This document shows positions 24,827-31,763 of a stretch of 35,588 nucleotides of DNA, in pieces. Both the position numbers and the translations under genes were made by a program. The stretch comes from Jingweiarchaeum tengchongense. GTDB lineage: Archaea; Nanobdellota; Nanobdellia; Jingweiarchaeales; Jingweiarchaeaceae. Positions within the stretch are counted from its first letter, which is position 1, and the number at the start of each line of letters is the position of its first letter. Where the stretch lies: contig JAVZDD010000010.1 in NCBI GenBank assembly GCA_038874075.1, positions 1 through 35,588 of the forward strand, read 5' to 3'. The notes beneath the pieces were generated by a model, which was not told the origin of the DNA, did not search any database, and saw only the letters and a list, made by a program, of their open reading frames with translations.

Positions 24827-25492
24827 ATGCAAAATAAAGCTTATGCAGTTACTCCAATCATTTTCATACTTCTTTTTCTCCTAGCATTCCTTTTTTCATC
24901 ACATTATACAGAGATAAATGAAATTCTTTCCAAACAAGTTGTAATTGAATCAAATATCTTTATGACAAATGTGAAGTTGCAGAAAGAACGCTTAAATAAG
25001 GATAATTTTTTAACATATTGCTGTTATAGGGCATGTCAAATAGCGCTAAATTGGGATGAGATCGAAATCTTTGTTAATGAATGCATGCGAAATAAATTCA
25101 ATTTTGACTTTCAAATAAAATTAATTGATAAAAATGATGAAAATTTTAGTGTTTCCTTCATTTTTCCAGCAGAAAGCTTTAGCTTGACAAATGTGGAAGC
25201 AAATTTCTCTGAAAAAAATCAAACAAAAGTAATCGATTATCCATTCATTAAATTAAAAAACGCAGCTGAAAAATTTAATGAGAGTGAATTTTCAAATTGT
25301 ATAAGCACTGAAGGTTGTGATTGCGTTGCGTTGCAAGAGTGTTTGAATGAGACGCAGGATCCATCTTTTTATTGGTTATTTAAAAATGAGACGGATAACT
25401 GCACGAGTGGTATGATATTTGTTTATTTACCAGGTAAAGAGATCACAAGATTTTTCCCGAGATTTGTCCGCTCACTTACTTGTGGATTGTGA
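24827..25492 (+). CDS. Cysteine-rich pilin-like exported protein
   Basis: 221 residues. The N-terminus AYAVTPIIFILLFLLAFLFS resembles a type IV pilin N-helix preceded by a short charged leader (MQNK), with possible class III cleavage after Ala5; the usual Lys-Lys-Gly is absent. The outer part carries ten cysteines (65, 66, 70, 86, 158, 164, 166, 172, 192, 219), an even number suited to disulfides, including GCDCVALQEC. Several N-glycosylation sequons are present. It is divergent from the secretion ATPase and probably its substrate or a minor pilin of that system. TATA-like sequence at 24798-24808 suggests a leaderless transcript. No named family recognised. Confidence 0.68.
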   Translation: MQNKAYAVTPIIFILLFLLAFLFSSHYTEINEILSKQVVIESNIFMTNVKLQKERLNKDNFLTYCCYRACQIALNWDEIEIFVNECMRNKFNFDFQIKLIDKNDENFSVSFIFPAESFSLTNVEANFSEKNQTKVIDYPFIKLKNAAEKFNESEFSNCISTEGCDCVALQECLNETQDPSFYWLFKNETDNCTSGMIFVYLPGKEITRFFPRFVRSLTCGL

Positions 25493-25511
25493 ACATTTAA
25501 ATAAAATGTTC
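25491..25511. promoter_or_regulatory. TATA-centred eight-base inverted repeat (candidate operator)
   Basis: GAACATTT (25491-25498), AAATA, AAATGTTC (25504-25511): perfect arms around a TTTAAATAAA box that is about 26 bases before the ATG at 25526. A protein bound here would cover the TATA box. The gene downstream encodes a candidate winged-helix protein, so self-repression is a natural guess. Confidence 0.45.
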
Positions 25512-25525
25512 TTTTATTTATAATC

Positions 25526-25996
25526 ATGATTAAGAAAGTGCTTGGCATCGAAGAAATGAAAGATGAGATATCAAAAATGAAAAAAGAAATTTCTGAGATT
25601 GCTGTTAATTTAAAAAATGCTTGGGATTGGTTTAAATTGACAGAAAAGAGACTTGAGAAAAACGAGAAGGAGATAGAGGAAATTAAGAAAATGGTTTTTG
25701 GAATATTTGAACGAATCAATCATATCTCAGTTTCGCTCAATTTAGAGGAAAAAGTAAGACCAAAAATAGGAACCGAAAATTTGGTCATTGAAATTTTAAA
25801 ACAGAACAATAGTTTTGATGAAAATACCGCAATTCCAACAACAAAAGTCCTAAGTTTTCTTCCGTTTAAGATGACAGAAAGAGGATTGAGGAAAAAACTC
25901 GAAAAGATGCAGATCGACGGATTAATTAGTAGTTTCAAACGAAAGAATATGAAGTATTGGTACTTGAAGAAACACAGTAATGGTACAACTACTTAA
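25526..25996 (+). CDS. Coiled-coil protein with probable winged-helix C-terminus
   Basis: 156 residues. Residues about 5-75 form a heptad-rich coiled coil. The last 75 residues (VIEILKQNNSF, LPFKMTERGLRKKLEKMQ, DGLISSFKRKNMKYWYL) have the pattern of a winged helix: helix, recognition-like helix, then a basic beta wing. A dimeric DNA-binding regulator is the simplest reading, inferred from pattern rather than family match. The promoter contains a palindrome over the TATA box. The gene overlaps the convergent membrane-protein gene by eight bases. What it might regulate beyond itself is unknown; the upstream pilin-like gene ends 33 bases before it. Confidence 0.65.
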   Translation: MIKKVLGIEEMKDEISKMKKEISEIAVNLKNAWDWFKLTEKRLEKNEKEIEEIKKMVFGIFERINHISVSLNLEEKVRPKIGTENLVIEILKQNNSFDENTAIPTTKVLSFLPFKMTERGLRKKLEKMQIDGLISSFKRKNMKYWYLKKHSNGTTT

Positions 25997-26468
25997 ATTT
26001 CTCCTTAATTTTCAGATTTGGTTTGATTTCTAAACTTCTAAATACTTTTTCTATTTTTTTATCATTAAATCCAGAACTTCTTAACAAATTAATAATCTCT
26101 TCTTTACTAAATCCTCTTCGTGCAAGATTTCTACCGAGACTTATAATTATTGTTTCCTCATCAAATTTATTCTTATTTTTTTCCTCTATCTTTATTGATA
26201 AAAAACCAAAAAGACTGATCAATATCCTAGAAAAAACAATAGAAATAAAACCACAGGAAAAGTAGATGAGGATTAATTTCTCTAGGCTGAAACTTTCAAT
26301 ATAAATTGAACTCAAAATTAAAATTGTGATAATAACAAACACGAATGCTTCCAAGATCAAGAGTAAGGCTCTTTTCAAAACCCCAAGTACTCTTGTTGTT
26401 AATATCTCTCCGATCAGCGCACCCATTATTAGTGAAAATGTTATGAAGATTTGGGAAAATATCTCCAT
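25989..26468 (-). CDS. Four-helix membrane protein with C-terminal helical domain
   Basis: 159 residues. Hydrophobic helices near 3-20, 34-55, and a longer hydrophobic stretch 65-95 that could hold two, give three or four membrane spans. The cytosolic tail (about 110-150: NLARRGFSKEEIINLLRSSG, then FNDKKIEKVFRSL) looks like a small three-helix bundle of UBA-like type, a pattern that is common in unrelated proteins. Its ATG follows directly on the dtdA stop codon, so it is the second gene of a two-gene unit. Function unknown. Confidence 0.65.
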   Translation of the reverse strand: MEIFSQIFITFSLIMGALIGEILTTRVLGVLKRALLLILEAFVFVIITILILSSIYIESFSLEKLILIYFSCGFISIVFSRILISLFGFLSIKIEEKNKNKFDEETIIISLGRNLARRGFSKEEIINLLRSSGFNDKKIEKVFRSLEIKPNLKIKEKFK

Positions 26469-27290
26469 CTAAACCCTCTCGTATTTGATTCCGACATTTT
26501 CTATCTTTTTGATGAGATGCGTCCTTTCATCACTTTTGAGACCCTTCCAGTCAATCAATGCAATCTCTGCAACTGGAAATGTCTTCTTAATCATCTGTTC
26601 TATCATACCTTCATCGATGTGTTGAACGTTATATCTAGGACATATATGTCCCATGGTATATTCATCCTCTGTTTCTATTCTCGAGAAGGTTGGCGCATAA
26701 TGCGGACCACCGAAACCAATCGCTACCTTACCTTTTTCTAAAATTTCACTTTCTTTTATTGTTTCGTCAATTACACTTGCTATTATTTCACAATTTACGA
26801 TGTTTTGCCATTCTTTTTCATCACTACCAACTTCAATGAAGAACATTGGTTTTTTTAATGAAGTTGGACCGTGGTGCGTGACTTCCAGACAAACATCTTT
26901 CTTAATACCAATTTTCCTTGTAGCTAAAATTAACTTCCTAAATGCTTTTTTTGCTAGGACAGAATGAAAAATTGAGAGTTCCTTTACTCTACCACCGTGT
27001 GACACGTCTTCCGACCAATTTCCAGTTGTGTGAATTGTCAAGCAAGACTTCTCACTTTCCGATTTGTGCCTTGATGCAAAGATATAAACATCTGGATTGA
27101 AGTATTTATCTAAATAATCAACATATATGATATCTTCAGCACAATTTAGGAGTATCGTATCCTTTTTTTTGTACACAGGCATATTATCAAATATTTCATC
27201 TGTGATCGAAAAACCAAATTTATTGATGAATAGATTGAAAATGTTCGTTCCAGCGATATCTTTCTGTGATGTAACAATACAAAACTTCAC
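26469..27290 (-). CDS. dtdA: D-aminoacyl-tRNA deacylase, archaeal DTD2 type
   Basis: 273 residues, full length for the archaeal/plant DTD2 (GEK1-like) family. Recognisable segments are the N-terminal IVTSQKDIAGTNIF, FASRHKSESEKSCLTIHTTG, LEVTHHGPTSLKKPMFFIEVG and VAIGFGGPHYAPTFS. The histidines in the RHKSES, THHGP and GGPHYAP motifs form the presumed metal/substrate site. The enzyme hydrolyses D-amino acids mischarged on tRNA, and family members also clear aldehyde-modified aminoacyl-tRNAs. It lies between a membrane-protein gene (no gap) and the divergent tRNA-Gln 44 bases away, a suggestive translation-quality neighbourhood. Confidence 0.96.
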   Translation of the reverse strand: MKFCIVTSQKDIAGTNIFNLFINKFGFSITDEIFDNMPVYKKKDTILLNCAEDIIYVDYLDKYFNPDVYIFASRHKSESEKSCLTIHTTGNWSEDVSHGGRVKELSIFHSVLAKKAFRKLILATRKIGIKKDVCLEVTHHGPTSLKKPMFFIEVGSDEKEWQNIVNCEIIASVIDETIKESEILEKGKVAIGFGGPHYAPTFSRIETEDEYTMGHICPRYNVQHIDEGMIEQMIKKTFPVAEIALIDWKGLKSDERTHLIKKIENVGIKYERV

Positions 27291-27364
27291 TTATAGCAAA
27301 ATGTTTTTATCCTTAATATTCTTTTTCCTATGATAGCCCCGTGGTGTAGTGGCCAAGCATAGCT

Positions 27365-27381
27365 AAGCTTTCGCTCTATAA
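27365..27381 (+). other. tRNA-Gln intron 1 (17 nt, position 29/30, canonical BHB)
   Basis: A complete bulge-helix-bulge can be drawn. Outer helix AGC (27356-27358) with GCT (27383-27385); first bulge CTA (27363-27365); four-pair central helix ATAG (27359-27362) with CTAT (27376-27379); second bulge AAG (27380-27382); inner helix AGC (27366-27368) with GCT (27373-27375) and TTTC loop. Cutting after the second base of each bulge gives exactly this intron. Position 29/30, within the anticodon stem, is non-canonical. Confidence 0.85.
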
Positions 27382-27389
27382 GGCTCTGG

Positions 27390-27401
27390 TCACTGGGAGA
27401 A
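27390..27401 (+). other. tRNA-Gln intron 2 (12 nt, canonical position 37/38)
   Basis: Central helix CTCT (27384-27387) pairs with GGAG (27396-27399; one G-T pair). Bulges are GG|T (27388-27390) and AA|A (27400-27402). The inner side is nearly absent: C27391-G27395 closing a three-base loop, so this is a minimal hBH-type motif. The outer helix is the anticodon stem itself, complete only after intron 1 is gone. Twelve bases is close to the shortest archaeal tRNA introns known to me. Confidence 0.8.
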
Positions 27402-27442
27402 ACCAGTTGACGGCGGTTCGAATCCGCCCGGGGCTAGCAAAT

Positions 27443-27685
27443 ATGATAAGAAAAATATCAAAATTTTGGAAAGAACATGTAAATCTTAGGTTAGTTATCT
27501 GTTTCTTGCTTGCAATTTGGATTTGCTTTGGAATTCTAGTCTTAATGCCAAACTATCAGGACCAGGACATACTTTCACTTTCAATAGCTTTGTCCATCAT
27601 TTTAGGTTTTATATTCGGCTACCTGGTGTGGTCATTGACGATTACTAGGGATGTAATAATGGAGATGAAGTCAAAATATAAGTAG
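27443..27685 (+). CDS. Small two-span membrane protein, unknown function
   Basis: 80 residues from the ATG at 27443; a longer reading would start inside the tRNA and is rejected. Two hydrophobic helices are plain: LRLVICFLLAIWICFGILVL (about 15-34) and ILSLSIALSIILGFIFGYLVW (about 43-63), with a basic N-terminus and C-terminus (EMKSKYK), suggesting both ends inside. The start lies six bases after tRNA-Gln, with no room for a ribosome-binding site or separate promoter, so the mRNA is probably released by tRNA 3' processing and nearly leaderless. It precedes the pilus ATPase by 68 bases. Function unknown. Confidence 0.65.
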   Translation: MIRKISKFWKEHVNLRLVICFLLAIWICFGILVLMPNYQDQDILSLSIALSIILGFIFGYLVWSLTITRDVIMEMKSKYK

Positions 27686-27721
27686 AAACTACTGAATCAA
27701 AGTAATATTCGCCAAAAAACA

Positions 27722-27731
27722 TTTAATAAAT
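27722..27731 (+). promoter_or_regulatory. Predicted TATA box of the pilus operon
   Basis: TTTAATAAAT is centred about 27 bases before the ATG at 27754, predicting a leaderless mRNA for the pilus ATPase and the genes following it closely. Confidence 0.4.
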
Positions 27732-27753
27732 AACAATCATTTTTAAATAGAAT

Positions 27754-29271
27754 ATGTCAGAAATTTTACCAACAATACCAGAATTCGAAGAAATAACAAA
27801 GGTAGATGTGAGTTATCCACTCATACCACCATTTGCCAGTGCCCACATATTTTGGGATGATAAAGAGAAACAACTGGTGTATTATGTTATAGAACCAGAG
27901 TTAAGTGAGGATGAAAAACGCATTTTAATACTCGTGGCAAACACATTAATTGAAGCGCTTGAAGTTGAAATTTCAGCATTAGAAAAGAAAGAAGTTGAGG
28001 AGATAATAACAGAAGCCACGAACAGGATACTGAAGGAATATAATCTGAAACTCACTAGGGATACATTAAGTAAAATTATGTACTTCATTTTTAGGAATTC
28101 AGTTGGTTTCAACGAGATTGAACCACTTATGAGAGATCCCTACATTGAAGATATCACTTGCGATGGGGTTGGTATACCTATTTTTGTTGTACATAAAAAA
28201 TTTGGAAGTTTAAGAACGAATGTAATTTTTAATGAAGTAAAAAAATTACAAGATTTTGTCATAAAGATTGCACAAAGAACTGGCAGGTATGTGAGCTACG
28301 CAGAGCCACTTCTAGATGGAACACTTCCAGATGGTTCAAGGGTACAGGCAACATTTTCTAAAGACGTCACAACAAGGGGGCCGACGTTTACGATTAGAAA
28401 ATTTCCGGAAAAGCCATTTTCCATTACCAGTTTAATCAAGAGTAAAACAGCCAGCTCAGAAATACTAGCTTATATGTGGTTGGCGATCAAAAATAGGTGT
28501 AATATACTGGTTACTGGTGGTACTGGTGCTGGTAAAACCACATTTTTAAACGCAATATGTGTTTTCATACCAAGATCGGCAAAGGTAGTGAGTGTTGAAG
28601 ATACAAGGGAACTCACGCTTCCACACGAGAACTGGACACCAGCAGTCACTAGGACCGGATTTGGTCCACCAGATATGACTGGAAAAAAATACGGTGAAAT
28701 TAACCTTTTTGATCTATTAAAAGAGAGCTTCAGACAGCGACCAGACTATGTGATCGTTGGTGAGGTTCGTGGTGCCGAAGCCTTCGTGCTTTTCCAAGGA
28801 GCTGCTTCCGGCCACCCAAGTATGGGCACGATACATGCTGGAAGTGTGGAAGAGGTAGTTAAGAGGCTCCAAGGCCCACCCATAAATCTACCAAGCACTT
28901 TTCTTAAATTGCTTGATGTAGTAGTTGTGATGACTTTTGCAAAATCACTTGGGGAAAATGTGAGAAGGGTGAAAGAAGTTTCAGAAGTTGAGTTTGTTGA
29001 TCCAAGAACAAACGAAGTGATTGAAAAAAAAGTTTTTGTTTGGGACCCATCCACAGACACATTTAGATCATCGCCAGACTCTGTTGTTCTTAAAAAAATC
29101 AGCGAAAATACTGGAACCCCAATTGATAAATTGAGAGAGGAACTGGAGAAGACGAAAAAGATATTAGATTGGATGGTTAGTAAGAATATAGAAGATTATT
29201 CAGAAGTTGCAAAAATCATTGAAATGTATGAAAAATCACCAAATGAATTGTTTAAACTTATAGGTATGTAA
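27754..29271 (+). CDS. Type IV pilus/archaellum-type assembly ATPase
   Basis: 505 residues of the ArlI/FlaI-like secretion ATPase family. N-terminal domain about 1-240 (IFVVHKKFGSLRTNVIFN, RYVSYAEPLLDGTLPDGSR, GPTFTIRKF); catalytic domain: Walker A VTGGTGAGKTTF (Gly255-Thr262), Asp box VEDTREL (Glu282), Walker B YVIVGEVRGAE (Glu337), His box GHPSMGTIHAG (His361). It powers pilin polymerisation at a T2SSF platform on the cytoplasmic face. It heads an apparent operon with two platform proteins, a pilin and several pilin-like proteins. No archaellum accessory genes (arlCDEFGH) are near, so a type IV pilus (adhesion) is the better guess than an archaellum. Confidence 0.94.
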   Translation: MSEILPTIPEFEEITKVDVSYPLIPPFASAHIFWDDKEKQLVYYVIEPELSEDEKRILILVANTLIEALEVEISALEKKEVEEIITEATNRILKEYNLKLTRDTLSKIMYFIFRNSVGFNEIEPLMRDPYIEDITCDGVGIPIFVVHKKFGSLRTNVIFNEVKKLQDFVIKIAQRTGRYVSYAEPLLDGTLPDGSRVQATFSKDVTTRGPTFTIRKFPEKPFSITSLIKSKTASSEILAYMWLAIKNRCNILVTGGTGAGKTTFLNAICVFIPRSAKVVSVEDTRELTLPHENWTPAVTRTGFGPPDMTGKKYGEINLFDLLKESFRQRPDYVIVGEVRGAEAFVLFQGAASGHPSMGTIHAGSVEEVVKRLQGPPINLPSTFLKLLDVVVVMTFAKSLGENVRRVKEVSEVEFVDPRTNEVIEKKVFVWDPSTDTFRSSPDSVVLKKISENTGTPIDKLREELEKTKKILDWMVSKNIEDYSEVAKIIEMYEKSPNELFKLIGM

Positions 29272-29273
29272 AT

Positions 29274-29579
29274 ATGGAAACAAACTTGAACTCAATATTT
29301 GAAAATTCAAAAGAGATAATGAAGAACATTGAAATACTCAAAACATTGGTTGTTGAAGAAGAGGCAATAAAGAATGACATGGACAAGACATACAAAGAAT
29401 ATGAAAGTGGAGAAATAAGTAAGGAAATCTATGAAGAGATAATCAGTTCTAAGTCAAAAGAGATAGCAAATTTAAAACAGAGACAGATAGATTTGCTTTA
29501 CAAAATCACAGAAGCATCGAGACAGATATATGAATTGACTTATTCTGAAATTAGAGAAATAAGTGAGAATATTGAGTAA
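29274..29579 (+). CDS. Small coiled-coil protein of the pilus operon
   Basis: 101 residues, soluble and highly charged, almost wholly heptad helix (EEEAIKNDMDKTYKEYESG, then SKSKEIANLKQRQIDLLYK). No membrane segment or cysteine. It lies two bases after the ATPase gene and overlaps the first platform-protein gene by 17 bases, so it is made with both and could bridge ATPase and platform. The next protein begins with a soluble helical region that contains a similar short repeat type (EVTDREYDLLTKTYES compared with EISKEIYEEI here), which is suggestive of shared helical-hairpin architecture, not proof. Confidence 0.75.
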   Translation: METNLNSIFENSKEIMKNIEILKTLVVEEEAIKNDMDKTYKEYESGEISKEIYEEIISSKSKEIANLKQRQIDLLYKITEASRQIYELTYSEIREISENIE

Positions 29580-30972
29580 GGAAAAGAAAAAATTTGATTT
29601 TGAAAAAATTAAATTAGATGAAGAAAAACTTACGAATTTGTATCAAAGAGCAAAAAACATAAAATTCTTGAGTCAAGAAGCCAGCATATATAAAGAGAAG
29701 CTGAATCTAGTTTTTGAACTACCAAAAAGAATAAGAAAGATGCTGGAGAAGGGCGAAGTTACTGATCGAGAATATGACTTATTGACAAAAACATATGAAT
29801 CTATCAGGGAATATGAAAAGATATTAAGAGAAGATTTACCAAAATACCTACAATGTCTTATGTCAATTGTGAATGATTCACTAGGCATATACTCTGAACT
29901 CACGAATGAGACCCTAGTCACAGAAAAAGCAAAATTGCTTTTTGAGCGGGTGTTTTTGAGGATCAGAGGCGTTAGGGAAAAGAAGAGCGTAGTGGAAGTA
30001 CCAGTAGAAAAAGAGATACCAATCATAAAGATGAAAAAGTTTAGTATGGCAGCAGTTAAACCAGAACAAAAAACACCAGAAAAAACCAGAAGATTTAAGT
30101 TTTCTAGGGAATTTGCGTTAGTACCCTATTACATGCTGTCTAATAGCTTGTTTGGTAGCATATACGATAGTTACACAGATAGTTTTACCCAATTTGAAAA
30201 TACGCTTAAAAAAGCAGATATAAAAATTCTAACAAGAACTTATGTGTCAGTGATGTTTTTTACTGCATGGCTCTCTTATGTCATCGTTGTTATACTACAT
30301 TTATTAATCAGACCAATATTTCCAAATCCAATGTTTTACACATTGTATTATTTAATCCCAATTATAACATTCCTAATCTTTTATCTCTATCCAAGTTACA
30401 GGGCAAAGGAGAGGGAGAGGAGTATAAATACAAATCTACCATTCGCAATTAATTATATGAGCGCAATAGCAGCAAGCGGTCTTTCCCCATACCACTTGTT
30501 TAGGATCATGTACGAATCTAAAGAATATGGGGAAATAAGGAGAGAGATGGGGCGAATCGTGGGAATTAGCGATGAACTTGGTTTGGACGTGGTTAGTTCA
30601 TTAAAAAATGTTGCATCCACAACCCCAAGCGAGAATCTATCAAAATTTCTTTTAGGTATTAGCTCTACAATTGAAACCGGTGGTGATCTAAGGAAATTTT
30701 TAGAAGTTGAGTCAGAGAAAGCCCTTTTTGAGTACGAGATAAGAAGAAAAAAATATCATGAGTTATTATCCACGTATGCAGATATATATGCCGCTGTTGC
30801 TGTTGCAGCCCCATTATTCTTAATTGCCACATTAACACTATTAAATGCACTTGGTGGCACGATAATGGGATTTTCAATCCAAAGTTTATTATTTTTAGGG
30901 ACCTACATTATCTTACCATTTTTAAACATCATCTTTATTTTTTTCGTTGAAATCACACAACCACAAATGTAG
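29563..30972 (+). CDS. Type II secretion F-domain platform protein (TadB/PilC-like), with long cytosolic N-region
   Basis: 469 residues from a GTG at 29563 (a TTG at 29572 is another possibility). About 215 residues of soluble helical sequence precede the membrane part. Then two membrane helices (about 225-275), the T2SSF cytosolic domain (INTNLPFAINYMSAIAASGL, GISSTIETGGDLRKFL), and two more C-terminal helices (about 405-465). The pattern of helices flanking ISAxxxxG-type motifs is the archaeal ArlJ/TadB platform, which holds the ATPase below and the pilin above. The nine-base gap to the second platform gene (30981) suggests that the two proteins form one hetero-platform. Confidence 0.9.
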   Translation: MRILSKEKKKFDFEKIKLDEEKLTNLYQRAKNIKFLSQEASIYKEKLNLVFELPKRIRKMLEKGEVTDREYDLLTKTYESIREYEKILREDLPKYLQCLMSIVNDSLGIYSELTNETLVTEKAKLLFERVFLRIRGVREKKSVVEVPVEKEIPIIKMKKFSMAAVKPEQKTPEKTRRFKFSREFALVPYYMLSNSLFGSIYDSYTDSFTQFENTLKKADIKILTRTYVSVMFFTAWLSYVIVVILHLLIRPIFPNPMFYTLYYLIPIITFLIFYLYPSYRAKERERSINTNLPFAINYMSAIAASGLSPYHLFRIMYESKEYGEIRREMGRIVGISDELGLDVVSSLKNVASTTPSENLSKFLLGISSTIETGGDLRKFLEVESEKALFEYEIRRKKYHELLSTYADIYAAVAVAAPLFLIATLTLLNALGGTIMGFSIQSLLFLGTYIILPFLNIIFIFFVEITQPQM

Positions 30973-30980
30973 GTGAACAA

Positions 30981-31763
30981 ATGGAATTATATGAGATAGC
31001 AGTTGTATCAGCAGTGATATTAGCGGTGGGAATAGCAATTATCTTCTTCATGAAAATGATGAATCTATTACCAATAGTATTAATAATTTCAGCAATACCT
31101 ATTGCGCTATACTTATACTTAGATTACAGAAAAACAAAAGAAATCGAGAAGATGTTTCCATATTTCATCACGGATGTTACTGAAGTAGTTCGAGCAGGCA
31201 TGCCATTAACCCAGGCGATGAAATACCTATCTAAGAATGAGTACGGTGAACTATCAAAACACATCCGAAAGATATCAGCCAAGATTGATCTCGGTGTACC
31301 ATTGAGCAAGGCACTTACTTCTTTTGGTGAGGAAAGCAAAAGTAAAATCGTAAAAAGAGCAATTGCGACGATCATAAAAGTAGAAGAATACGGAGGGAAT
31401 CTCGTAAATGTTTTAAATAATGTGGTTGAATCGATTAGGATGATTGATAAATTGAAAAGCGAGAGAGAACTTTTAATCTATGGTTCCGTGACGCAATGTT
31501 ATGTAATATTTTTGATATTTTTGGGAATAATGGTTGCCATGTATAAATTTTTATTCCCAATGCTCTCGATGGGGGTTGGTTCAGCCGAAGCATTAATCGG
31601 CGTAGATTACACACAATTATTTACGAATCTTGCTCTAATCCAAGCATTGTTGAGCGGGATTGTGATCGGTAAAATAACAGAGGGAAAATTACTATCTGGT
31701 CTAAAACATTCCGTGGTTTTGGGTATTGTTTCATATGCTGTTGCATCGCTGTTGGCGATTTGA
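30981..31763 (+). CDS. Second T2SSF platform protein (TadC-like)
   Basis: 260 residues with one T2SSF domain: two N-terminal membrane helices (about 5-48), cytosolic domain with FPYFITDVTEVVRAGMPLTQ and the second conserved stretch IIKVEEYGGNLVNVLNNV, then helices at about 170-195 and 205-260. In archaellum and simple pilus systems one long ArlJ protein carries two F domains; here the two halves are encoded by neighbouring genes, as in Tad systems. The start is the ATG at 30981 with a GTGAACA-like site just before it. The next gene begins immediately after the stop codon. Confidence 0.9.
   Translation: MELYEIAVVSAVILAVGIAIIFFMKMMNLLPIVLIISAIPIALYLYLDYRKTKEIEKMFPYFITDVTEVVRAGMPLTQAMKYLSKNEYGELSKHIRKISAKIDLGVPLSKALTSFGEESKSKIVKRAIATIIKVEEYGGNLVNVLNNVVESIRMIDKLKSERELLIYGSVTQCYVIFLIFLGIMVAMYKFLFPMLSMGVGSAEALIGVDYTQLFTNLALIQALLSGIVIGKITEGKLLSGLKHSVVLGIVSYAVASLLAI

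Larger units (their letters stand above)
27335..27436 (+). tRNA. tRNA-Gln (anticodon CTG) with two introns
   Basis: The gene spans 102 bases; removing two introns leaves 73. Acceptor AGCCCCG (27335-27341) pairs with CGGGGCT (27429-27435); discriminator A at 27436. D-stem GTGT/GCAT. After splicing out 27365-27381 and 27390-27401 the anticodon arm becomes GCTGG, CTCTGGA, CCAGT, i.e. U33 and anticodon CTG (27386-27388), with variable TGAC and T-arm GGCGG/CCGCC. The A1-T72 first pair and TGAC variable loop match archaeal tRNA-Gln. Without splicing no acceptable anticodon arm exists. A T-rich/TATA-like stretch (TTTTTAT, 27304-27310) lies about 28 bases upstream. A small protein gene begins six bases after the 3' end. 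Confidence 0.9.

Noticed and set aside
27335..27436. Reading the 102-base tRNA as a Leu/Ser type with a long variable arm, or as tRNA-Glu using a TTC in CTTTCGC
   Set aside because: No partner for the anticodon stem (CTAAG) exists, U33 geometry fails in other frames, and the Gln solution satisfies two BHB motifs and the full cloverleaf at once.
27754..29271. Calling the pilus operon an archaellum
   Set aside because: The ATPase is ArlI-like, but there is no arlH, arlF/G or chemotaxis-linked gene, the platform is split in two Tad-like proteins and the main subunit is pilin-type.
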